Positions 6,287 through 14,038 of a stretch of 14,038 bases of DNA are shown one piece after another. The notes under the pieces are model-generated. The model saw only the letters and a list, made by a program, of their open reading frames with translations, did no database searches and was not told where the DNA came from. The stretch spans positions 1-14,038 of the forward strand of contig JAAZCN010000194.1 of assembly GCA_012513245.1 (NCBI GenBank). Direction: 5' to 3'. Every line of letters begins with the position of its first letter. Position 1 is the first letter of the stretch. The stretch is from Synergistaceae bacterium. Its GTDB lineage: Bacteria; Synergistota; Synergistia; Synergistales; Synergistaceae. The position numbers and the translations under genes were made by a program.

Positions 6287-6346
6287 AGTTGTTAGAATCG
6301 TAAGAACCAAAATTACGTCTATTTTTTCAAGAAATGAGGTTTTGTC

Positions 6347-7240
6347 ATGCCAGGCATAAAATATTTACTAAGACTACTTCCGCTGGCCGCATTTATATTC
6401 TTTTTCCCTCTTCAGACTTCTCTTTCTGCTGAGCCTGTTGAAGGTACAATGTCGGCTGATACTATAAATTACAATGTCAACACAAAAAAAATATCAGCTG
6501 TAGGAAACGTAGTAATAAAAAGAGCCGGCGCCATACTCTGGGGTGATAAGGGAGAAGGCAGCATGGAAACTTCCGAATTTACGCTGCAGGGAAATGTCAA
6601 GGGTACCTTTCCTGCGGATAAGACCGACATGACAGCAGACAAAGTTAAGTGGTCAGGTTCGAAAAGTTCTGAAAATGATGGTATTGCAGAGGCTTTTGGT
6701 AAGGTGCATCTGACACGGGGAATAAATGAAAAAATTGATGCGGATTATGTGCTCTGGGAACTTGGCACAAAAAATTACACGGCAAGAGGCAATGTAGACG
6801 CTAAAACTCCAAATAACATACTTATAGCAAATGAAGCAGGACAGAGTAAAGATAAATTTTGGGGCAAAAAAGTGAAAAGATATGAGGATATCAAACAGAA
6901 GCTTGTTGTGAGTGCTGAATCAGTTGAGGGTACAACAGTGAATGAAGAGATAAACGAACTCATAGCAGTTGGCAGCGTAGTAATGGACTTTGTGGACAAG
7001 GAAGGCCTCAAAAGCAGGGTGACAGGTGAAAAAGGGGTATATTCCAAATCAAAGGCCACATTTGTGATATCCGGAAATGCAAAGGCTGTCCGCAGCGACG
7101 GAAAAACAGTATCAGCGGATTCTATAATAGTGCATGAAGACTCCAATAATGTAGAAGCAATAGGCAACTCGAAGATAACATTCGTCACGAACGAAAAAAA
7201 GGACAATAAAAAAGAAGTGAAGCCGAAAAGCGAGGAATGA
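6347..7240 (+). CDS. LptA/OstA-like periplasmic LPS transport protein
   Basis: A 297-residue protein with a signal peptide (hydrophobic 6-22, cleavage probably after LSA, 26-28). The rest is a run of short beta strands with the OstA pattern: MSADTINYNVNTKKISAVGN near 35-54, FTLQGNVKG, MTADKVKW, YTARGNVDA, LVVSAESVEG, then SADSIIVHEDSNNVEAIGN near the end. Such jelly-roll strands form the bridge that carries lipopolysaccharide from the inner membrane to the outer membrane. It is longer than E. coli LptA (about 185 residues) and appears to hold two OstA units, with a Lys/Glu-rich tail. The start ATG has TGAGG 7 nt upstream. lptB follows after 2 nt, supporting the role. It may be a stand-in for LptA or an LptC-LptA fusion; the sequence alone does not tell. 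Confidence 0.8.
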   Translation: MPGIKYLLRLLPLAAFIFFFPLQTSLSAEPVEGTMSADTINYNVNTKKISAVGNVVIKRAGAILWGDKGEGSMETSEFTLQGNVKGTFPADKTDMTADKVKWSGSKSSENDGIAEAFGKVHLTRGINEKIDADYVLWELGTKNYTARGNVDAKTPNNILIANEAGQSKDKFWGKKVKRYEDIKQKLVVSAESVEGTTVNEEINELIAVGSVVMDFVDKEGLKSRVTGEKGVYSKSKATFVISGNAKAVRSDGKTVSADSIIVHEDSNNVEAIGNSKITFVTNEKKDNKKEVKPKSEE

Positions 7241-7242
7241 GC

Positions 7243-7989
7243 ATGGCAATTGCCGTAAGGTCAAAATTCGAGGTACTCAGGGCAGAACACCTTGTTAAGT
7301 CTTATAACAGAAGAAGAGTAGTTGACGATGTGTCGATCGAAATAAAAAAGGGTGAGATAGTTGGACTCCTCGGACCCAACGGAGCGGGCAAAAGCACCAC
7401 TTTTTATATGATGATGGGAAGGATAATGCCGGAGTCAGGAAGGGTATTCAACGGGGAAAAAGATATAACTGCCCTTCCAATGCATGAGAGAGCCAGGACG
7501 GGACTAGGTTATCTTCCCCAGGAAGCATCAGTATTCAGGAGACTTACAGTGAGGCAGAACCTCGAACTGGTCCTTGAAGAGGCCGGTATCCCCAAAGAAG
7601 AGCGTGATGCAAAAATAGAGACTCTGCTTGGGGGCTATGGTTTAAAACAGATCGAAAATATTCTCGGGGTCTCTCTTTCAGGTGGAGAGAGGCGACGAGT
7701 CGAGATAGCCAGATGTCTTGCCCTTGATCCCTCGTTCATTCTCCTCGATGAACCATTCAGCGGTATCGATCCAATAGCTGTAGCAGACCTGCAGGCAATA
7801 ATAAGGCATCTGAAAGAGAAAGGTTACGGTATACTTCTTACAGACCACAACGTCAGAGAGACGCTCTCGATCACTGACAGAGCCTACCTTATCCATCAGG
7901 GAAAAGTATTTTTGGAAGGTCTCCCGAAAGATATCGCGCAGAACGAAGAAGCAAGAAAATTCTACCTCGGCGCGGATTTTTCCTGGTAA
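7243..7989 (+). CDS. lptB: LPS export ABC transporter ATPase LptB
   Basis: The 248-residue ATPase powers LptF/LptG to extract lipopolysaccharide from the inner membrane. Motifs, numbered from the ATG at 7243: Walker A GPNGAGKST (44-52), Q-loop LPQEASVFRRLTVRQN (Gln93), signature LSGGE (145-149) with RRRVEIARCLA after it, Walker B FILLDEPFSGIDPIA (165-179) and H-loop TDHNVRET (His202). The LPQEASVF and FSGIDPIAV sequences are specific hallmarks of LptB compared with other ABC ATPases. I choose ATG 7243 since GAGG (7232-7235) is 7 nt upstream; ATG 7237 would overlap the site. It is 2 nt after the LptA-like gene. lptF and lptG are not in this window. Confidence 0.95.
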   Translation: MAIAVRSKFEVLRAEHLVKSYNRRRVVDDVSIEIKKGEIVGLLGPNGAGKSTTFYMMMGRIMPESGRVFNGEKDITALPMHERARTGLGYLPQEASVFRRLTVRQNLELVLEEAGIPKEERDAKIETLLGGYGLKQIENILGVSLSGGERRRVEIARCLALDPSFILLDEPFSGIDPIAVADLQAIIRHLKEKGYGILLTDHNVRETLSITDRAYLIHQGKVFLEGLPKDIAQNEEARKFYLGADFSW

Positions 7990-8005
7990 AGGCTGATTTT
8001 CTCAA

Positions 8006-9565
8006 ATGAGCCGCAACGACAACCTTACAGGCATGGTAAGACATGCGATGAGGATGATGGTCGGCACCCTTGCAAGCAGGATACTCGGTCTTGTCAGGGA
8101 AATGCTTACTGCGGCCTTGTTTGGAGCCACCCGCCAGCTTGACGCATTTTATGTGGCATATACTCTGGCAAATCTTTCCCGCCAGCTTCTGGCGGAGGGT
8201 GCCCTTTCCGCTTCTTTTGTCCCGGTGTTTTCCAGAGCGCTTGAAAACAAAGACGAAAATACAGCTCAGAGTCTTGCTAGACAGGCCCTCACCGTACTCT
8301 TGCTGGCAGGTGCTCTTGTAGTAACTGTCGGTATTATTTTTGCGCCGGTATTCGTAGGTGTAATGGCACCCGGATTTGCAGCGGAAGAAAGGGCTCTGGC
8401 AATATCACTCACCAGAATAATGTTCCCCTTTCTTCTCTTTGTCTCTGTAGGCGCACTTGCGATGGGTGTACTGAACAGCATGGGTTCTTTTTTTGTACCG
8501 GCAATAGCTCCGGCACTAAGCAACGCAGCTTACATACTTTTTTTGATGGCCACAATGAAAAACCTGACTATCTGGAACCTTTCGGCAGCGGTCCTGATAG
8601 GAGGAGTCTGTCATATGTTGCTGCAATGGTACTGGTGCAGCAAAATGGGTGTTGTGCTGACACCTGAGGTCCCAAAAAAGGACAACTCGGAACTCAAAAG
8701 CATGATGTACCTCTTCTTTCCTTACGCGGCCGGACTTTCACTCAATCAGGTAAATCCTGTGATAAGCAGGATGTTTGGTTCATTCCTCGAAGGAGGTTCG
8801 ATTTCTGTCCTTACATATGCGGACAGAGTGCTTCAGCTCCCACTGGGGCTTTTTGTTATAGCTATTTCGCAGGCAGTCCTTCCCATGCTCTCAAGACAGG
8901 ATCCAAACGACAGGGTGGGATTCAGGGATTTTATAAGAGATGCACTCAGGTTTGACCTTTTTGTCATATTACCCGTATCTGTGGGGCTTTTTGTGCTCTC
9001 TCAGGAAACGGTGCACATACTCTTTTTCAGAGGTGCATTTACCGAATGGGCCTGGCATGCAACCGGGACTGCTCTTGCAATATACGGTCTTGGTCTTCCC
9101 GGAATGGCAAGCAGCACAGTCATATTGAGGGCGATGTATGCCAGAAGGATGCCAAGGGGGGCTGTAGGTGTGACCGGAGTGACGGTGGCAGTCAACCTGA
9201 CTGCGTGTCTTATCCTGATGCCGCTTTTCAAATACGCCGGCCTTGCAGGTGCTACAGCAGCAGCATTTACATGCTCGAGCCTGTATGGAGCATGGGCTCT
9301 TTCAAGGAACCTTAAGGAACCTCTTGGCGTCTTTGAGACCGGATGGCTGGCGAAGATCGTTTCTTCCACGATACTGATGTTTCTTGCTCTTTATGCAGTT
9401 AAAATGATCCTGCCTTACCCCATTTCTTCTTCAGTGGGATCCAGGGCACTTTGGCTGACCGGCATGGTACTTGCCGGGATAGCAGTATATTCTCTCTCTA
9501 CGATGCTTCTCAGATGTTCTGAGTGGGAATGGATAAAAGATGCGCTTAAACAGAAAAAAAATTGA
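8006..9565 (+). CDS. murJ: Lipid II flippase MurJ
   Basis: A 519-residue, very hydrophobic MOP-superfamily protein with about 14 membrane spans, flipping the peptidoglycan precursor lipid II to the outer face of the inner membrane. Charged residues known to be essential in MurJ are in place: Arg25 in ASRILG, Arg31 in LVRE, Asp46 in QLDAFY, Arg59 in NLSRQLLAEGALSASF and Arg274 in YADRVLQLPLG. LAEGALSASFVPVF is a family signature. It begins 16 nt after lptB. The ribosome site before ATG 8006 is weak; an in-frame ATG at 8033 has none better, so I keep the longer start. It links cell-wall precursor export to the LPS genes before it. Confidence 0.95.
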   Translation: MSRNDNLTGMVRHAMRMMVGTLASRILGLVREMLTAALFGATRQLDAFYVAYTLANLSRQLLAEGALSASFVPVFSRALENKDENTAQSLARQALTVLLLAGALVVTVGIIFAPVFVGVMAPGFAAEERALAISLTRIMFPFLLFVSVGALAMGVLNSMGSFFVPAIAPALSNAAYILFLMATMKNLTIWNLSAAVLIGGVCHMLLQWYWCSKMGVVLTPEVPKKDNSELKSMMYLFFPYAAGLSLNQVNPVISRMFGSFLEGGSISVLTYADRVLQLPLGLFVIAISQAVLPMLSRQDPNDRVGFRDFIRDALRFDLFVILPVSVGLFVLSQETVHILFFRGAFTEWAWHATGTALAIYGLGLPGMASSTVILRAMYARRMPRGAVGVTGVTVAVNLTACLILMPLFKYAGLAGATAAAFTCSSLYGAWALSRNLKEPLGVFETGWLAKIVSSTILMFLALYAVKMILPYPISSSVGSRALWLTGMVLAGIAVYSLSTMLLRCSEWEWIKDALKQKKN

Positions 9566-9591
9566 TGGATCAATGTTATTATTCATATAGT
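9562..9591 (+). promoter_or_regulatory. Possible promoter before the secreted unknown protein
   Basis: TTGATG at 9562-9567 and TATAGT at 9586-9591, 18 bp apart, match sigma-70 consensus at four and five of six positions. It overlaps the murJ stop codon and leaves about 50 nt to the GTG start at 9647. An 81-nt gap after murJ makes a separate start plausible. Confidence 0.4.
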
Positions 9592-9646
9592 ATCTGCCGG
9601 AAAGATCCGTCTGCTTCAATTCAGGATATCCCAAGGGGGCGTAACA

Positions 9647-10195
9647 GTGAAAAGAAAATTTTTGTTTCTTTTAATATTTTTACTTACATTCAACCTATTT
9701 GCCTGTCCTACTTCCTTCCGTGCCGAGGCGTCACAAAGTGAATTCAAGAGCCTGCTGGATGAAAGACAGATAGACTGCTGGGTCGAAGGAGAGATATTCG
9801 GAGATCTCATTCTGGGGTCAAGAGGAACAATACAGTTTATATACCTTGACGCAAAATTATCCAAGGCTATATCAGCCGAACAGGGTCTTTCGCCATGGGT
9901 GGATGATCTCAATCAGTATTTCGGATCCTCTGAGACCAAAAAGAAAGTACTCTTTATAGCTAACCTTGAGGCAAACAAGCCATGGACTGTAGAAGAGAAA
10001 AAGATCAGCGTCGGCGGTTACCATCTGACCAAAAAGGACGTCGTATCCTCTAGCTGGAAGAATCCTTTTGGAACTGTAGATGCAGGTACAAGCTGGCAGT
10101 TTGCCTTTGTTGTCCCGCAGGATAAAGTAAAACCCGGGACAGATATCATGGTGGGTTATGGTGACGATTTAATAAAATGGAAGGTTCCAAAATAA
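9647..10195 (+). CDS. Secreted protein of unknown function
   Basis: I do not recognise this 182-residue protein. It starts with GTG at 9647, with AGGGGG 7 nt upstream. Lys/Arg at 2-4 and a hydrophobic run at 5-19 form a signal peptide. Either signal peptidase I cuts after AEA (26-28), or Cys20 after LFA is lipidated; Phe at -2 makes a poor lipobox, so I favour the first. The mature part, about 154 residues, alternates short strands and turns, with Trp at several points (CWVEGE, PWVDDL, PWTVEEKK, SWQFAF), and ends GDDLIKWKVPK. It has one Cys (43) after the signal region. No catalytic motif is visible. The stop is followed at once by the ATG of the small Cys-rich gene, so they are likely cotranscribed with tsaD. 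Confidence 0.8.
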   Translation: MKRKFLFLLIFLLTFNLFACPTSFRAEASQSEFKSLLDERQIDCWVEGEIFGDLILGSRGTIQFIYLDAKLSKAISAEQGLSPWVDDLNQYFGSSETKKKVLFIANLEANKPWTVEEKKISVGGYHLTKKDVVSSSWKNPFGTVDAGTSWQFAFVVPQDKVKPGTDIMVGYGDDLIKWKVPK

Positions 10196-10372
10196 ATGCA
10201 CAAGTATAAATGCGCTTTCCGCGGCCATGTTTTTTCTGTGGTGAATTTTGCCCAAAAGTGCCCGGAGTGCAGAGCAGGGATTCTGATACACAAAGAGGGA
10301 GAAGAAAAGAAAAACAGCTCATGCAGCTGCAAAGGCGGCAACTGTTCGGTGTGTGCCGGTCAATGCAGATGA
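10196..10372 (+). CDS. Small Cys-rich protein, degenerate zinc-ribbon/rubredoxin-like
   Basis: A 58-residue frame begins at the ATG directly after the previous stop and ends in TGA overlapping the tsaD ATG (ATGA). Eight Cys are present: 6, 22, 25, 43, 45, 50, 53 and 57. The first half, YKCAFRGHVF then KCPECRAG, resembles rubredoxin-like and zinc-ribbon proteins, where the first knuckle is CxxCG; here the second Cys of that knuckle is Arg9. The tail adds SCSCKGG and NCSVCAGQCR, which could supply other ligands. Its real-gene status rests on tight packing, the Cys pattern and the overlap with tsaD; the ribosome site (GGAAGG, 11 nt before) is weak, so it may rely on coupling. Function is unknown; metal binding is an inference. 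Confidence 0.7.
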   Translation: MHKYKCAFRGHVFSVVNFAQKCPECRAGILIHKEGEEKKNSSCSCKGGNCSVCAGQCR

Positions 10373-11400
10373 CGCCTGAGCTGAAGGACCTGATCACCCT
10401 TGGGATAGAGACAAGCTGTGACGACACTGCTCTTGCTGTCATGAAGGGCCGAAATCATGTATTGTGCTCGGTGATATCCAGTCAGATAGAGTTCCATTCC
10501 GAATATGGAGGAGTAGTTCCCGAGCTTGCATCGAGGATGCACCAGGAAATGATCATTCCTCTCTTGGAAGAGGTGCTTGACGGATCAGGAATAAATGACC
10601 CTGCGAAAGAGATCGATCTTATCGCTGTTACTGCAGGACCGGGACTGATGGGTTCTCTTCTTGTCGGAGTGATGACAGCCAAGGCGCTCTCTCAGGTCTG
10701 GAAAAAACCCATAATAGGAGTCAACCACCTTGAGGGACACATATTTGCAAACGTCGCTGCTAACAGGCACCTCTCTCCGCCCTTCATATCCGCTATAGTA
10801 TCCGGAGGCCACACAGAGATCGTCTGGGTCAAGAATTTCGGAGAATACGAATTACTGGGCTCAACAAGAGATGATGCAGCAGGAGAAGCCTACGATAAGA
10901 TCGCGAAAATGATGGGACTTGGCTATCCGGGAGGTCCGGTAATAGACAGGCTGGCATCCCGAGGCGATCCCGAAAGTTTTGCACTTCCTATGCCGCTGTC
11001 ATCGTCAGGGAAGGTCGAATTTAGTTTCAGCGGACTAAAAACCGCAGCGGCAAATATAATTAGAAACTCGGAAAAAACAGGCGCTGCATTAAAAAAAGAA
11101 GATATTTGCGCCTCTTTTCAAAAGGCGGTAATTGGATCTCTTTTATGTAAAATAAAACTTGCCGTACACATGACTGGGATAAAAAAGCTGACCCTTTCAG
11201 GCGGCGTAGCTGCAAATTCAGGGCTTCGCAACAGGCTGAAAGAGGTGGCAGAAGAGGAGAAGTGGGAACTATTCCTTCCCCCCAAAAATATGTGCACTGA
11301 TAATGCTGTTATGATCGCGTCTGCCGGAACTGACTCCTTCCTTAGGGGCAACAGGTCAGACCTTTCTCTATCTCCGGACCCGTCATGGGAGATTTGGTAA
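10369..11400 (+). CDS. tsaD: tRNA N6-threonylcarbamoyladenosine transferase TsaD
   Basis: TsaD moves the threonylcarbamoyl group from TC-AMP to A37 of tRNAs that read ANN codons, with TsaB and TsaE. From ATG 10369 it is 343 residues, normal for the family. Motifs: GIETSCDDT (12-20), the metal-binding HLEGH (His120, His124), VSGGHTEI (144-151), DDAAGEAYDKIAKMMGLGYPGG (168-189, in pieces), FSFSGLKTA (218-226), LSGGVAANS (276-284) and TDNAVMIA (Asp311, third metal ligand). A longer in-frame start at 10210 would run across the small Cys-rich gene and adds residues without family likeness, so I reject it. ATG 10363 is a second option. The 4-nt overlap suggests coupling with the Cys-rich gene. tsaB and tsaE are not nearby. 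Confidence 0.96.
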   Translation: MTPELKDLITLGIETSCDDTALAVMKGRNHVLCSVISSQIEFHSEYGGVVPELASRMHQEMIIPLLEEVLDGSGINDPAKEIDLIAVTAGPGLMGSLLVGVMTAKALSQVWKKPIIGVNHLEGHIFANVAANRHLSPPFISAIVSGGHTEIVWVKNFGEYELLGSTRDDAAGEAYDKIAKMMGLGYPGGPVIDRLASRGDPESFALPMPLSSSGKVEFSFSGLKTAAANIIRNSEKTGAALKKEDICASFQKAVIGSLLCKIKLAVHMTGIKKLTLSGGVAANSGLRNRLKEVAEEEKWELFLPPKNMCTDNAVMIASAGTDSFLRGNRSDLSLSPDPSWEIW

Positions 11401-11692
11401 AAAATTCTATTCAGTTCTGATCTGATACACATTCTCAATGTTTCAATTCTCTAATATCCTGTTGGTCAGATGTAAGCAAAAAACAACGCGCCTGTGGTAA
11501 TTCTTTGAATAACGCCTTCGGTAAGTACTTTTTACTGCACAAACTACGTAAGATAAACAAAAGTCAAAGCTTGTTCAAAAATAGAAGATAACAGCAGATA
11601 AATAGATATAAAAACCCAAAATGCAGTATATTTAGCCTTAGCTGCATTTGAGAAATAACTACTCTCTTATTAAACTTTCACTTGAAAAGATG
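11401..11692. other. AT-rich intergenic region between tsaD and groES
   Basis: No gene or RNA that I recognise lies in these 292 bases on either strand, and no clear terminator follows tsaD. The region contains a perfect inverted repeat at 11619-11649, a loose run of AGATA (11586, 11596, 11604) and much A/T. It probably serves as upstream promoter and control DNA for groESL. Confidence 0.6.
11619..11649. repeat. Inverted repeat AAATGCAG-N15-CTGCATTT
   Basis: Eight bases at 11619-11626 are perfectly complementary to 11642-11649. The half-sites are about 23 bp apart centre to centre, or two helical turns, and no T-run follows, so an intrinsic terminator is unlikely. It lies 33 bp before the -35 of the groES promoter. 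An operator for a dimeric regulator is possible. Confidence 0.5.
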
Positions 11693-11710
11693 TTAGCACT
11701 CGATTAATGT
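11682..11710 (+). promoter_or_regulatory. Likely groESL promoter
   Basis: TTGAAA at 11682-11687 and TAATGT at 11705-11710, 17 bp apart, form a fair sigma-70 promoter. The -10 lies within the CIRCE spacer, as expected for a promoter that HrcA blocks. Confidence 0.55.
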
Positions 11711-11719
11711 GAGTGCTAA
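11693..11719. promoter_or_regulatory. CIRCE operator (HrcA binding site)
   Basis: TTAGCACTC-N9-GAGTGCTAA is an exact match to the CIRCE consensus, with full 9-9-9 geometry. HrcA binds it and represses groESL at normal temperature; heat-driven loss of active HrcA gives induction. It is 37 bp before the groES ATG. hrcA itself is not in this window. Confidence 0.97.
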
Positions 11720-11756
11720 CACTAGATAACAAAATATCAACAGGAGGGGTCATTTA

Positions 11757-12047
11757 ATGAAACTTAAGCCACTTGGAGACAGAATAGTTGTTAAAGCCGC
11801 ACCGCACGAAGAGAAGACAAAGGGCGGACTCGTTCTTCCGGAGACAGTGAAAGAGAAGCCGGTCGAAGGAATCGTAGTTGCTGTAGGAGAGGGAAAAGTA
11901 CTTGAGAACGGCAAACGTCAGCCCATGGATGTCAAAGTAGATGACAAGATAATATACAGTAAATACTCCGGTACCGAAGTCAAACTCGACGGTGATGATT
12001 TTCTCATCCTGAGCGAAAGAGACGTACTCGCAGTAGTAACGAAGTAA
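11757..12047 (+). CDS. groES: Co-chaperonin GroES (Hsp10)
   Basis: A 96-residue Hsp10, normal length, forming a heptameric lid on GroEL. It starts [13 protein letters not shown]; the mobile loop that contacts GroEL is [18 protein letters not shown] (about 18-35), followed by [10 protein letters not shown], and it ends [12 protein letters not shown]. The ATG has GGAGG at 11743-11747, 9 nt upstream. It is the first gene of a two-gene operon under CIRCE control, with groEL 39 nt downstream. Confidence 0.98.
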   Translation: MKLKPLGDRIVVKAAPHEEKTKGGLVLPETVKEKPVEGIVVAVGEGKVLENGKRQPMDVKVDDKIIYSKYSGTEVKLDGDDFLILSERDVLAVVTK

Positions 12048-12050
12048 TAA

Positions 12051-13739
<1,689 letters not shown>

Positions 13740-13769
13740 TAACCACAAAAGAACAGATCAGATTTGCAG

Positions 13770-13798
13770 ACAGGCGGAGTTCCCTCCGCCTGTTTTTT
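13770..13798 (+). terminator. Intrinsic terminator after groEL
   Basis: CAGGCGGA (13771-13778) pairs with TCCGCCTG (13785-13792). The stem can extend by G-C toward the loop (TTCC) and by A-T outward. Six T follow at 13793-13798. It closes the groESL operon before guaA. Confidence 0.93.
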
Positions 13799-13901
13799 GA
13801 TCTCGGTCTTCAATAAAAATTATAGAGTGGAAATCACGGCTTCTTTATGTCATACTTACAAACGCACAAAGTGTATGTTAGTGAAAGGGCAGGTTTTTTA
13901 G

Positions 13902-14038
13902 ATGAAAAACAGAGAAAACAAGATCCTTATATTAGACTGCGGCTCTCAGTATACACAGCTTATTGCAAGGAGAGTAAGGGAGCTTGGAGTTTTCAGCGAA
14001 ATACTTTTCTGGGATTCTCCTGCAGATAAGATCGAAGC
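13902..14038 (+). CDS. guaA: GMP synthase (glutamine-hydrolysing), N-terminal part
   Basis: The first 45 codons of a gene that runs off the right edge. After MKNREN comes [18 protein letters not shown], then [11 protein letters not shown], the start of the class I glutamine amidotransferase domain of GuaA. GuaA takes XMP to GMP with ammonia from glutamine; its catalytic Cys and ATP-pyrophosphatase domain would lie beyond the window. The more common wording is [13 protein letters not shown]; Cys13 in place of Phe is a small oddity. The ribosome site is weak (AGG about 8 nt before ATG 13902). A 60-codon frame at 13847-14029 overlaps it in another frame and is a shadow. The 100-nt gap after the groEL terminator holds no purine riboswitch that I can see. 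Confidence 0.9.
   Translation, partial: MKNRENKILILDCGSQYTQLIARRVRELGVFSEILFWDSPADKIE

Noticed and set aside
6228..6307. Phased repeats as a CRISPR array or plasmid-type origin iterons
   Set aside because: The units are only 7 bp with 3-4 bp between them, with no cas or rep gene; too short for CRISPR and out of context for an origin.
10210..10368. Long N-terminal extension of TsaD
   Set aside because: It runs in another frame through the Cys-rich gene and has no TsaD character; the family starts close to GIETSCDDT.
13799..13901. Purine riboswitch before guaA
   Set aside because: Only about 100 nt are available and I see none of the conserved purine-riboswitch core.
13847..14029. 60-codon plus-strand frame at the right edge
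   Set aside because: It overlaps the start of guaA in a different frame; guaA has an unmistakable glutaminase-domain N-terminus.

Overview
The window is ordinary, gene-dense chromosomal DNA from a diderm (outer-membrane) bacterium. LptB and an LptA/OstA-like protein imply lipopolysaccharide export. A PyrR/class I dihydroorotase/thermophile-type PyrE pyrimidine operon and the heavy use of ATA and AGA/AGG codons fit best with Synergistota. That placement is an inference from gene content, not a database result.

Layout. On the minus strand at the left edge are the start of a radical SAM gene (cut by the window) and, just upstream of it, a flavin-reductase-like gene; they share a likely extended -10 promoter. 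A divergent intergenic region follows, with an 11-bp tandem repeat and a sigma-70-like promoter. This promoter drives a leader made of a 30-codon Cys-rich leader peptide whose stop codon sits in the loop of an intrinsic terminator, and then the pyrimidine operon pyrR-pyrB-pyrC-(195-nt gap)-pyrF-pyrE. The operon ends in a secreted ZnuA-like protein that seems to lack the metal ligands. No pyrD, pyrK, carA or carB is present here.

Next is a 183-bp intergenic region with short A-tracts and GTCAAAC repeats in helical phase. It precedes an envelope cluster: LptA/OstA-like protein, LptB ATPase and MurJ lipid II flippase. A secreted protein of unknown function, a 58-residue Cys-rich protein and tsaD (tRNA t6A synthesis) follow, with 0-nt or overlapping junctions.

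The right part holds the groES-groEL operon behind a perfect CIRCE operator (HrcA control), closed by a strong intrinsic terminator. The first 45 codons of guaA (GMP synthase) run off the right edge.

Across the window the favoured starts lie about 7 nt after a GGAGG-like sequence. I used this to trim several starts: flavin reductase, pyrF, pyrE, lptB, groEL. The least conventional elements are the pyr leader, the phased repeat array, the degenerate zinc-ribbon small protein and the ligand-less ZnuA-like protein.
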